Assembly (NCBI GenBank): GCA_034008185.1
Contig: CM067091.1
Span: 11,263,799-11,327,798 of the forward strand
Reading direction: 5' to 3'
DNA: 64,000 bases
Source of the DNA: Gorsachius magnificus
Lineage: Eukaryota; Chordata; Aves; Pelecaniformes; Ardeidae
The notes under the pieces are model-generated. The model searched no databases. It was not told the DNA's origin and saw only the letters and a list, made by a program, of their open reading frames with translations. Position numbers and translations under genes: made by a program. This document shows, one piece after another, positions 12,901 to 24,780 of this stretch. Position 1 is the first letter of the stretch. Every line of letters begins with the position of its first letter.

Positions 12901-15900
12901 GCTACCAGTGGCTCAGAAAGTCCCATGGACTCATGATCAGCAACTTTTCACGTATTTTTCTTCCGTGAACTTACTCAGGTTTTTTAAACATATGTAGACT
13001 TTTAGCATCCAAAACAGGGTGTGGTCAGGAGTGCTGCAGCTGGGCTATGCTGTAGGAATTGTACCTTTCTGCTTGTTTCAAACCTGTCCTGCACCAGTTT
13101 CATTTGATGCATTGTGGGTCTTGTTTGGGAGAAAACTTGCTCCCAGTTCACGTTCTTAGCCCTCATCACTTTTTCTTCTTGCCCCAGTCACCTCTCACTG
13201 AAGGGCTCTAGTCTGTCCAATTACTCCTCTCACAGAAGCTGTTTCATCCTTCCAGTTGTTCTTACTGCCCTTCTCCAGCTCTGCTGTAGCACAAAGTGTT
13301 CAAGAGTCGTGTAAATCCCTGGAGTGCCTGCATATTGTTTTCTCATTTGTTCTCTATTTCTCTTCCCAGTCATTCCTAAAGTTGCATTTGCTGCCTTGGT
13401 TGCTGTAAAAACTGAGCTGACATTTCAGGGTCTCAGAGGTAAAATTTTTTACCTGGGGTAAGCAGGGCTCATCGGACTAAATGATCTTAATTTTTCTTCC
13501 TGCCCTTATCGCCTATGAATTAAACCACCATCCTTCAATCACATTATAAGATTCAGTCAGTATCAACAGTCCCATAATTTGCTTATAATTGCCAGGCCAG
13601 CACAGTGACCCTTTATAGTGCTGAATTAAATTCCTTGTCTCCTGAGTCTCTCAAACCTCTGGAATTTCCCCAGAATTCCAAGATTTATTAAAAATCAGTG
13701 GGCTTATTGGTGCAGGTTACATGTTTTAAAACTCTGACGTCAAACGCCACCTCATGCTCCTCATCACTTTCTTATCTTACTGTCATGGGGAATATTTCAT
13801 TACTGTTGCAAGAAGTTAATTATTTCTTATGGCTTTTTCTCTTATAATGTTTTGGGAGGCAGATAGCACCACCGTGTTTATATTTTGAGATAAATTGCAG
13901 GTAATTTTTCTCAGGACTCCTAGAATCAATCTATTTTTAAAGCTCCTGTGCCTCAGAAAGATTCCAGCTTACATTTTCTGGAACTTATTGACCAAATATT
14001 GTTCACACCACATTATTCCATAGAAAAAAAAATAATGAAGTCATCAATGAATGTGTCCCATTTCTGTCATATTTCTGCATACATCCGAGATGCATCTTGG
14101 GTATAGATTCCAGTATAGATGCTATGAAGTGAAGATGCATGGACTAGATATTCAAAAATCTCAGCCTTGACCGAGCCTGGGCACCAGGCTCTAGCTGAGG
14201 AATTTGTAAAAATACTGTGACATGTATCATCCCTGGTCTGTCAAACCTTCTTGCAAACACGTTCATGTGCTGGAGTAGCTGTTTGGATGCATGTCCAGAG
14301 CCCGAGTATCAGCTATGCTGCTGCCAGTGGCTCAAGTCCTTTCTTTCCCTCTCTGCCTCCTCACGCTTGGCATTTCTTGCCCGTAGGACTCATCCAGCAG
14401 CTGTTCTCACAATGTACCTAAAATATCAGGCTGTCTGTAATACAGCTGTTTACCTAAGGATTCGGCAGTAAAAGGAATCGGTTGAATGTGGAATCATTTA
14501 TTACAAGTCCTTTGTGTGATTTATATCAGAAATCTAGGTCAGATCACCTATTCCCCAAAGGGTGCACTCCCTGCAAGCTGTGCTGGGGTGGATGTCTGTC
14601 ACAGCCCTCCATTGCAAGCTGTCTGGCTTCATATTGCAGGGTGCAGGCAGGAATGTAACCTTCCCAAGCAGAAGTCCGAATGCAGCTGTGCAGTGGGAGA
14701 CATGAAGAGTTCCCCTGCCTGGTGCCTTCAGCCAGGTAGAAGTGCAACAGGGAGAAGGAACTGGGCCCAAGCCCTCCACATGCTGGACAAGTAAAAAAAA
14801 AAAAACCAAACAAAACAAAACCAGGGACTATTACTTCTAACAGGAGCCTCTTCACTGTTTTTTCTTCTCCTAGACAGTAAAACCCTTTCATGCCTGCAGC
14901 TGAATCCCAAAAGGACAGAGGGACCCAATCTGCAGGTACCTGTCCCCAGAGAGGAGAGTCATTTGGAGCACTGTGCCTGGTGTCGCCCGTCAGCTCGCTG
15001 CTCAGCACACGGATGCTTCAGTTCGCTCTCCCAGGGCCTGGCTCTTCCCTCTGATTCTCTGGGAAGCCGCTTTAGTGCTCTGAATCAGCCTGCTAGAGCC
15101 AAGGGCTGTTGGGAAAAGCACCAAAATGCCAAAGTTAGGCACTCGAAGTAACTGTCCGGAGCTGCATGATCAGTCTTTTTAACCTCAGGCTGCACATGGC
15201 TTGGAGAAGACAGACTGCTCGTCTGCCTGTGGCCTCGCAGTGACATTCGTGATCCATCTGAAAACCTTGTAAATTAAAGTGCTTCATCATCCAGACTCAG
15301 GTTTCTCAACTCTGTTGCTTTGGACCTCCCACAACAGCACACATGGCCACGGTCAGTGTTGTGCTAAAGATGCTGCTGCTTCTGGCTGTTCAGTGCCACT
15401 GTTGGAAGCTATTTGCCTTCGCTGGGCTTCAGCAGCCTGCTCTTGCTCTAAGCCTGCAGCAGCTTCTGGGCCAGAGATCTGAGTAAAGCCCTGAAAGCCG
15501 CTAGCTTGAGAAGGACAGGCAAGTGATAAGAAAGAAGAATTACTCACACCAAGTCCTCAGAAAAAAGTTTTTTTTTTTCCTGGTAGGCATGTAGACAAGT
15601 CTATTCCCAGCAGCAGCACTGCCACCCCACCCCTCTCGTGTTCCATTTGGGTGTACATTCACTCCACAGTTGCTCCTGCATTCGGTCCATGTTATTATGC
15701 AATCTTTCACCCAGTCCTCAGCCCCTGCTGTCCTCCACTGCTCTGGGACTGCCTGTCTGCCTCCCCCCGAAAGCAGCTTTTCCCCACATCCTTTCTCCCA
15801 AGGCACATTCTCTCGAGTGTTTCTTTAGAGCACCTCCTCCTGCTGCATGTGCTTCTCCCTGCGCTACCATTAGCCTTTTATCCTCTCTCACTGGGTTCCT

Positions 15901-18900
15901 GTAATCTGATCACTAACCACATGAGTTAATGACTTCTTTGCCATCTAAAGTTTATGAGTCTTACTGCACCTTTGCAGAAAAGAGAGCTCCCGTGAAGATA
16001 TACAGCCCCTTCTCTAAGCCCGCGGAGGACCCAAGTTGTGTTTCGCTTTCAACATTTCTGGAGAAAGATTTATGTTTTGCACAAGCAAAATGAAATGTGT
16101 CTGGTTTCATCAGCAAAGGCTTATTTCTGACTTTAAGCCGTGATAAATGGCATCTTGTAAAAAACAGGCAGACAGGAACTGAACGTGCAGTAGCAATACC
16201 CTCATTTTAATGGCATTTCTCTGCACTTCAGTGGGCAGAGTCTGCTCAGCCTGGACTCCCGGATGGCAAAGCCTGGCACAAGATATTATAGCAAAGGGAC
16301 TCGTAGAGAAAAACCAGTGAAAAGTGCATTTGCTGTCCCCTAGCAGAGGGTCAGCCAATTAATCACTATTATTATTAACAGTGTTTTTTTCTTGACAACT
16401 GTGCTTCAAAATGACATCAGGGAAAACTGAATCCATTTGCATCACTTCAGCTAGCCAAATCATTGCAGAAAGTTGAAACTAGTTCTGAAAAAAAAAACCC
16501 CAAGCAGTGAAATAGGGACATCAGTGAAGTCATAATGACAGAATAAACAGGCTATTCTGAGCACTCAGCGAAGCGTATTTACTGCTTTTCAAAAAATGCT
16601 AACATTTCCTTGTTTATTAAATTTGTTGAGAAGCAATGAAATCTCCTGCAATTTTATTTTTAAATATCATTTTACTACCCAACAGCAACAGTAAATTCAT
16701 AAACTGACACGTGATTGACCGGGACTATGGAGTAAAAAAAAAAAATTGTTTGCTTTGTACATTCTTATTAGTCTTGGCTAAGATGTTATAAAAGCAGTAT
16801 CTTTTAACACCTTTTATTATACAAGGGTCAAGGGGTTTTTATGTTTCTTAAAGAAAGCTTCAAATAGCCCACATAGCGGGTTACTGCATCTTTCATATGG
16901 CTGCTGTATAAACAAGCACATTTTACACAGGAAATGACATAACCATGTAAAAGTGTACATGGAGTTTAGGCACATATTCAAACACTAATGGGAATGCATT
17001 GTTTTAAATGGCATACTTTTATGTTTACCTATTGAGCTTAGTACCCATATTTTAGCCAAATACAACAAAAATTATCCACACATACCTGTCTTATAGTGTA
17101 CTGTTTATTTGAAATTTGGACCTTCACAAAGACTCTCGTGGGACAGATAATGACCCTAAAAAGTAAATACAAATGAGGCATTCTCGGTGAGAGAGTGAAA
17201 CCTGCCATCATAAAGGTGCAAAGCTGAACTTTTAACCTGTATTGCTTTACAGCTCAGGTTTCTGTGCCTTTCTACCATCCAGTTGCTAACACCAATTCAC
17301 CCATGGGAAGAAAGCCCATAACAATAATTTAGGGTGTCTACCTTTGCAAGTTATATAGTGACCATGCTAAAGAAAGTAGTGCCAAACTTCTGCAATTTCT
17401 CTGTTTCTTTCCAGTTTTTTTTTGCTCTGTGTCAGCCCCAAACTCTGCTCTATCCCTAAACCTCTGTTTTCAGAAAGGAATGGAGGTTGAGTGAAGTCCA
17501 CCCAGCTTGTGCTTTTGTGCTTATTGGTGATGGTGAAAGTTTGTAATGGCCACCGTTCACATATCTTGGGAAGCTGCGATGCACATTTCCGTTCTCACAC
17601 CAGATCACTGAACCTGCAGATATCCATGTAAAGTCTTGGCAAGATTTGCAATGGTTTGTCAGTAGAAATCAAACGGGTATGTGGAATTCAGGAAACAAAA
17701 ATGACAGCTCACTGTGTCTTTTTGTTGCTATTGAAATTTTAGGTGAATTAACAGTAGCAGAAACTGCTTTGAGAAGAGCAGTGGAAGAGGTCACTCCCTT
17801 CAGCACTGTAGAGTTAAGTGATCATAACCATTCAGTAAGTATCTTCCAATTAATTACAGAGACAGAAGTCTGTGCCAGATGATCCCAATGGCTAAAACAA
17901 TACACTAGTAAGGCACCTATAGGCTAGTATACATTTACACCATAGTGAAAGTCAGTAGACCACTCCCGAATAAAATAGTATTCAACTGGAATTCCCAGAG
18001 TTATCAAACAATTTCAGTAATGTAAATACAAAAGGATACTCTGGATGTCACAGCACTGGTTTATAACCAGTGTTACAAAACAAGGGTATTAAATTTGAGA
18101 GTTAAAAGCAAAAAAACTACCCTGATCCTGCCATCGATTACACCCATCACTGTAAACTCCTCACTTTGAGCTGGACCAAACCTGGGTAGTGCCAGGACTG
18201 TCCCTTCTGGATGTCACCACATTTGAGCTACCAACTAAGCAAAGTGAATGTCACGTTACCTCCTAACCTAACAGCTGGGCTGAATTGTAAACTGCCTCTG
18301 ATTAGGCCAAACCCAATATCTGGCAATTTTGAGGTGGTAATAATCCATTATAATTCTAGCATTTCAGTGTCTGTAGTTTCAAATTTTTTTAAACAGATCT
18401 TAAAGACCTACTAGTGGTTTGTTTTGGTTTTTTCTTTTACGTTCGAGGTATAACTACTGTGTAGCACAATTTTGGTTTTTGAACCATAACCAAAGCGTGA
18501 TTTTCAAGACTTTAGTATGTCAGTATTTTAATTTTTCCTCAGTTCATACTGTTTGCTTTGGGATAACTGCAAAATCATCACATTTTTTTCCATTTAGATG
18601 CTGATACATACTCAATTTAACTACTGTTTACTTGAGTCTTTATCTTGCTTTATTTATGTATTGAGAAATTCATACAAGGACAGGAAACAAGAACTTCAGA
18701 GAGACACCTACTAGGTTTTTACACCTTTTTACTGTGACCAGCCTCACCAGGATCCTCAGGCTGATCAACAGCTCCACAGTGTGAAGTCTGTAGCAGTTTT
18801 CCTCCTCAGATTTCCAAACTATCACGCATTGTGTGTAACACCAATGCTACCTTCCTCCAAAGCTGTTGCAGCATCTCACAAATCCAGCTGGAATTGAATC

Positions 18901-20653
18901 AAACTGCCCTTTGCAGGCAGTTACAGTCCCAGGAGTTAACTTGTCTGCTAAGACAACTTTGATTTGCTTCAAGTCAATTTAAATAGGCAGCATTTGCTAT
19001 TTTAAACTGATCACTCTGAGCCACTGAGGAATGTGCCTGTGTGGCATGGCACGACTGTGTCTGTCATATGTGAGAACAGAGATTTCACTGGGAATGTGCA
19101 AACAGGGATATGCATGGGGAGCAGCACTCTTTCACTCAAGGAGGAAAGGAGGCAACCCTTTCTCGTGGTCATCTAGCCAACCTCTCCAGAAGGTAGCTGT
19201 GGTCAGTGCTAGGGAAAGGATCTGTAAAAGCCGCAAGCCAGTCACCTAGAAAACAGCCAGGAGCAAAAAAACAACTGCTTGAACAGAATGGGCAAAAAAG
19301 TCTGAGATGCCCTGTTGGCTGTGGAGATGCCCTGCTGGCAGGAGAATGTTTCCTCTCCTACTGTAGCAATGGTAAATCATATCTAAATAAGCTTGTAGTG
19401 AAGCTTAGAATTAAAAACTCCTCGGTGTTTGGAACATCGTATGAGACTGGCTGGTGATAAGCAGGCAGTGCAGGGAACAGTAATGGTTGGTCCTGGCCTA
19501 AGACTCCATCAGGAAGAGGAAGAGCAGGACCTGGGAAGCGCACACACCTAAGAATCCAGAAGGGAGACAAAGGGGCCCTGGGGATGGCCCCCACAGAATA
19601 GATCCATAAGATGCCAGAATTTCTTATGCACATATTACAAAGTAGCTTCAAGTGCTCGTCATTCTGCGTGCCTGTTGACCTGCTAGCTGGTGATTCGCCC
19701 TCCTGTCAAGTACAGCATTCTGACCCACCTCTTTTTGTGTTACCACGTGTCCTGCACCAAGCAATATCAATTCCTGCAGGTAGAAATCACGGCGCTAAGC
19801 TGTTACAAAGAGATTGTACGTATGAAAGCTCCCTGCAGTGCTTTTTTCTGTATCACCCTGCTGTAGGTTATGGTACAGGACAGGTCTGCCTGCACAGGGA
19901 AACCCCACGTGCCTGGCAGCAAGGCCGCTTAACCAGGTGTTTTAAGCTGGTTAAAGGCTCGGCCACCTCGAGTGCAGGAGGAAGGGCAGAGCTTTCTGTC
20001 ACTGTTTCTCTATGACCATTGACCAGGAATTTAGGACGGTTTGCGGCTAGTGTGAGCTAGAGCACGTCCAGTCTGGGGTACTGACCAGGAGGACCTCAGG
20101 GGCCATATTCAGCTCCCTGTCATACCCACAGCAGTGATGCTGTGCAGGGGAGAGTTCAGATCCAGGAAATCATGTGATTTGGTGGTTTAAACTGTGATGA
20201 AACAATATCAAACCTTAGCATTTGTATTGTATACTATTTATAAGCTACTTCAATCATTTCTGATGGTTTTTCAGGCCTTCCTGATCCATCTACAGTTGAA
20301 CATCTGGTACCTAGTTTTGTAGGTGGAAACATACACAGAGTAATCCCACAATGAATTTATAGTCCATGTCTAGAACAGACAAAGGGGATATGCAAACACA
20401 CAACCCTTCGGGGGTGGAATAAAAGGATACCAGGGCTCTTTTGCAATCATCTGCCTAACTCATTTTTGCCCCAGGTACCTCAAACGATAGCGTCATTCCC
20501 CACCAGATCAAACCATGCCGTACTTTCAGATCTTTCTTCCAATGTTTCCACAGTTTGTCTCTGTGGCAGCAGAGTTAGAGGCAAGCAAAATACATGGACG
20601 TGTTCTGCATACCACTGGTATCCTGCTGCACTGAAAAGTCCCTTTCACTTGTA
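6931..20653. other. Gene-poor UQCC1-GDF5 interval
   Basis: I find no convincing exon on either strand in this 13.7 kb. Open frames are short, lack splice context and show no family motif. In mammals the DNA on this side of GDF5, including UQCC1 introns, carries joint and growth-plate enhancers of GDF5, so regulatory elements are expected. An A-rich run lies at about 14,791-14,822 and T or A homopolymers at about 7,871 and 16,733. One candidate conserved block is listed separately. Confidence 0.5.
16340..17130. promoter_or_regulatory. Candidate noncoding regulatory block downstream of GDF5
   Basis: This is an AT-rich, repeat-free stretch with several homeodomain-type TAAT/ATTA cores and a CACGTG E-box at 16,708-16,713 that runs into TGATTGAC, a PBX-like motif. 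It lies about 4-5 kb beyond the GDF5 stop codon. Its texture resembles vertebrate conserved noncoding elements, but conservation cannot be measured from one sequence. The call is an inference from composition and position. Confidence 0.2.
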
Positions 20654-20659
20654 TTTATT
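20654..20659 (-). terminator. Candidate distal poly(A) signal of GDF5
   Basis: The minus strand reads AATAAA here, about 840 bases beyond the GDF5 stop codon. A nearer AATAAA sits at 21,379-21,384, about 117 bases beyond the stop. Which is used cannot be told from the sequence. Confidence 0.3.
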
Positions 20660-21378
20660 GTAAAAAACATTAAAAACAATTTTGTAATAGCATTATAATT
20701 GTGCAGCGTTGGACAGCTAGACACAATGTAGCACTGTGTCAATAATTTATTACATCTTATGCCATAATTGAACGCTTTTACTATGAGCATTTGAGAACAA
20801 CTTGGACCTTATACAGAGTAATATATCTTTCTACATAATAATGGAAAGGTGGATACTTAAGAAAGATATGTAGCTTGGAGGAAAACATACATGGAAGCAA
20901 ATACCTCCTGCACCACCTATCTCCACGTAAAACTTAAAACTAGATCAACGTATTATATTTAATGACTCCTTTTCTATATATGCATAGTTTCAAGAGCTAA
21001 TCAGAAAGAAATCATGTTACAGTGTAACTATTTACACCAAGATGGGAGCATACCAGAACACAACTTTCTTTTCTTGACATCAGGACTCTCTTCTTACATT
21101 TCTCAGTGGAAAAAGGACTCGGACAGAAATTCAGTCTCAAGAACATTGTTCAAAGGATCAAACAGGTCATATCCACAGCTCACTGATACCATCTTTATGC
21201 ACTGCCTTGCGGCTAAAAGCAGGCGATCTAGAGGTGTGGAGGTATAATCTTCTCTGTCATGGACTTCAGTTAAAGCCAGTCTCGTGTCACCGACACAAGG
21301 CCTCGTATCAGGCTGCATGACAGCATCCAAATGCTACTGAAGCATGCCCATGCTGGAGAGACATATAGAAGCACTGGA

Positions 21379-21384
21379 TTTATT
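21379..21384 (-). terminator. Candidate proximal poly(A) signal of GDF5
   Basis: AATAAA on the minus strand about 117 bases after the GDF5 stop codon would give a short 3' UTR. It competes with the distal signal at 20,654-20,659. Confidence 0.35.
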
Positions 21385-21500
21385 GCTTGTAACCATACAT
21401 ACCCTAGAGGTAAGGAATCTAGTTAACCTTGTTTGAGGAGAGGTTGTGTTCAATGTATCACATTACCTTGCGTAACACATTCACGTGAGCAACTGTTCTG

Positions 21501-24500
21501 CTACCTACAACCACATGACTCCACCACCATGTCCTCATACTGCTTGTAGACCACATTGTTTGCAGAGTCAATGAAAAGAATGCTAATAGGACTCAGCCTG
21601 GTTGGGACACAGCAAGTCGGGGGCGTTGATTCTGGGTCCATTGAGTTCATTAATGTTTGGATAACAGCGTGGTTGGTGGGCTCCAGATGGGATCGAAGGG
21701 GGAATTCACAAAGCCCTTCGCAGTGATATGCCTCATACTCTAGAGGGGCTATTATCCAGTCATCCCAGCCCATATCCTTAAAATTCACATGGAGGGCTTT
21801 TCTGCTACACCTTGCCTTCAGATTCTTAGTGGGCCTCTTCCCTTGCCGCGTTGCTAGAGGAGCTCTTCTCTTCCGCCTCTGATTGAATAAATACTCATAA
21901 ACAGTTTTGTCATCTTGGCCAGATCTAGCTTTGATTTCATTGAAGAACAAGTCTCTCTTTTTTGTCCTCCCAAATACCAGGAAGAGAGCCTTTTCATTGA
22001 CCTGTCTTCCTGTTCTATTAAATCCCACACTCCTGAGATCAACAGCTCTCCCCCTGTCAAAAGTTTCCAGTTCAAAACACAAGTTAACCAAGTTTTTAAA
22101 GTTCCTGAAAAGTTTCCAGATGTCAAACACTTCCCACTTGGGTGTATCTGTGATGCTGACAGTACGAGAGTCCAGGAGTGTTGCTGCTTGTCTGTTTGTA
22201 GAGCAACTAAATAATTTCACTTGGGAAGTTCTTCCAGAAGAATGAGACTTCCACGTATCAGAAGGCTTCTTCCTCAATATTCGAAGCTCTGCTCCCAGCA
22301 AACCATCTTTTTCTAATGCGCTGATGTCAAAAATATATTTTTGTTTCCTTATAGTTGGTGCTCGCTCATCTGAAAAAAGCACACACATTTTTAAATGTAC
22401 ATCAAGCACAGATCAGTATCGTTTATTCAATTCTTAATGGTTTTCCTGAAGTTTGCTCATAAGTCCAGAAGTTTCCTTAATTAGTCCACCAAACAGAAAG
22501 AGCAATTTTTGTCTAAGGGATCAGTTCTGTTCAGGGACCTAGAAGAACTCAGCGACTCAACAGGGAAATGAGTTTCTGAGTTGCAGAAAACTAATTTCTT
22601 TCACCGGCGGGCATTTTCTAGCTTCAAAGTAGCAATTAGCCAATTGAAAAATAGTCCTTTTTCAGGGCTGAGCACTCACAGGGCCCATTCACCACTTATG
22701 TCCTACTTAAATTACCGAAACAGAGCTTCAGTGGTGCCCAGGCCTCATGCTGGCTCCAAACATGAGCAAATTTACCCTTAGACGATACAATAGTGAATTA
22801 GTCCTTTAAAACCAACATCCCTAAGGAACTGCCAGACACAAGGATAATTGCCTTATTAACTTAACTCCACATGATTCATGACTTTTTCAAATTGGGCAGA
22901 AAAACATACCTCCCTTTAACCCGACGTTACATTTGCTTGGTTCAGCTCATGAGCAGCACTAACAAGGAATACGGCTGAGCCAACATTCTAGCGACATTAC
23001 ATTAACAATGCCTTCCAGTGGCGAGCTGAGAACCTGAATGCAACACTTGTGAGCAGCGTATCATCCCTTCCCAGAAGCCAAGCTATTCATAATTAAATGG
23101 CAAACAAATCCAGTTCTTGGCTGAGTCTTCCATCACCGTTGCCTTATCAGCTATAGCCTGTGTTCCTTCCTTAAGTACATGACAAAATTCTAAGTAATGT
23201 CACTGGAAGCAACGTATCATAGAATCATAGAATTGTTTAGGTTGGAAAAGCCCTTTAAGATCATCAAGTCCAACCGTTCCCCTAACCCTGCCATCCCACC
23301 ACTAAACCCTGTCCCTATGCACCTCGTCTGCCTGGCTTTTAAATACCTCCAGGGATGGGGACTCGACCCCTTCCCTGGGCAGCCCCTTCCAGTGCCTGAC
23401 AACCCTTTCATTGAAAAAATTTTTCATGGGGCTCTCCAACCAGAGCAGTAAAGTGAATATCATTCTTTGGGAGCCTGATTATTGCTTGTGTGAAAGCAGA
23501 CACTAGTCCAAATTTCAAAAGAAGTTTGGAACACGAATGTTGAACTGCAAATTCTGGAGTCCCAGAAGTTATGTGCTTAGCTGTGAGCATCTGTGGATAG
23601 AAGGTCGGTGGTACCTGAAGGCATCACCTTCGAGCTAGTACAGATACACCCACCCTACACTATAATGACCCCTGGGTCTACAGTGTAGTTCCTCACAATT
23701 CTACCTTGAACAAATCAGGCTGACCTTTTGATACTGAAACTTGTGGGGTTTTTTATGGAATAGCCCTGTTCTTAGCATATCATGCGTTTTTAGACATACT
23801 TTACAACAAAATCTAATGATAGCAGTTTCCAGGAGCTAGTTACAGAAAGAAAATAAGACAAAATTTTGAAAGGCTTTTGCACACTTCAGCATGCAAAGAC
23901 TGATCGATTTTCAATCATATGCAAAATATTTTCTAAATGTTTTGTTTGGCTGCCACACACCCATCTAGTTCTGCCTCTAAATGAATTTTCCAAGATAAGG
24001 CAGGAAGACAAAATCTGCAGCAAAGTTGTATGATTTCATTTACATTAAAAAGAGCTATTTGGCTTTAACAATACTCTCTACATGTACAAACACACCCAGA
24101 CATCTCTCTCTGTCCACACACGCACACACATGAGCTCTGTTCTTACCTTGTCCTTTGTCTATAAAGCTGGTTATTGTATTGGCAAGTCCAGCCTCCAGTT
24201 TTACACTTCCATTAACACCTTTTCTTTCTGCATCTGAGAGAGTCCTGTACAAAGAGAGCATGTATTCATGTGGCGTTATAGGGGGATGTCTGAAAGTTTC
24301 CTTAGTTTCCCTCTGGGTTACAGGCTCTTTAGTCTTTTTGGTTTTGAAAGAATCAGTGTCAGTACTGCTTGTGCCAGTTTTTTTCAAAGCCACCTTGCTG
24401 CTAAAGTTTTGAACCTTTGGAGTCACTGTCCTTACTCCAGAAGGTCTGCTGGGGAGATGTCCTACCTTGCCCTCCGTGGCTGCTGTTCTTGAGAGAACCT

Positions 24501-24780
24501 TCTTTGATTCATTGTTCTTGGCCAGCAGAGCTCCAGCCTGAACAGCACTGCCTTTAGTCCTAGCCTTTGAGGTCCCAGTACTATATCCATGGCTTGCAGT
24601 CCTCAGTGTACCTGCCTGTGCTGAGGGATTCCTCTCTTTTCCTTCGGCTTTTAAAAAACCTAGTTTAGATCCTGGATTACTCTGGCCTGCTTCAGAATTA
24701 CTCAGCGCTCCAGGAACTAGATCCAGAGACAGCCAAGTCAAATGCCAAAGCAGTAAAGTGAGAAAATGCAGGATTTTCAT
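21501..24780 (-). CDS. GDF5: Growth differentiation factor 5 (GDF5/CDMP1), two exons
   Basis: GDF5 is a secreted BMP-family ligand that signals through BMPR1B and type II receptors to pattern joints, cartilage and limbs. Exon 1 is 24,780-24,147 (211 codons plus one base), ending at donor GTAAGA. Exon 2 is 22,369-21,501 after acceptor TTTTTTCAG. The split codon restores D and the spliced frame gives 500 residues, against 501 in human. Residues 1 to about 27 form a signal peptide with a leucine-rich core. A variable prodomain follows, containing [11 protein letters not shown] and KTVYEYLF. The furin-type site RRKRR then precedes a mature region of 120 residues. This keeps all seven cystine-knot cysteines (ARC, HCEGLC, TCC, ESCGCR). 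The mature part is almost unchanged from mammals. It lies head to head with CEP250 and in tandem with UQCC1, as in other vertebrates. I see no frameshift. Confidence 0.97.
23216..23428 (-). mobile_element. CR1 LINE 3' end in GDF5 intron
   Basis: The + strand starts ATCATAGAATCATAGAATTG and continues with the reversed CR1 tail (AGTCCAACCGTTCCCCTAAC, then the LPREGVE-type region read on minus). About 210 bases remain and the 5' end is truncated. It sits inside the single GDF5 intron (22,370-24,146), in the same orientation as the gene. Confidence 0.9.

Noticed and set aside
14791..14822. A-rich tract as the tail of a processed pseudogene or SINE
   Set aside because: No recognisable gene or SINE body precedes it and no target duplication was found.
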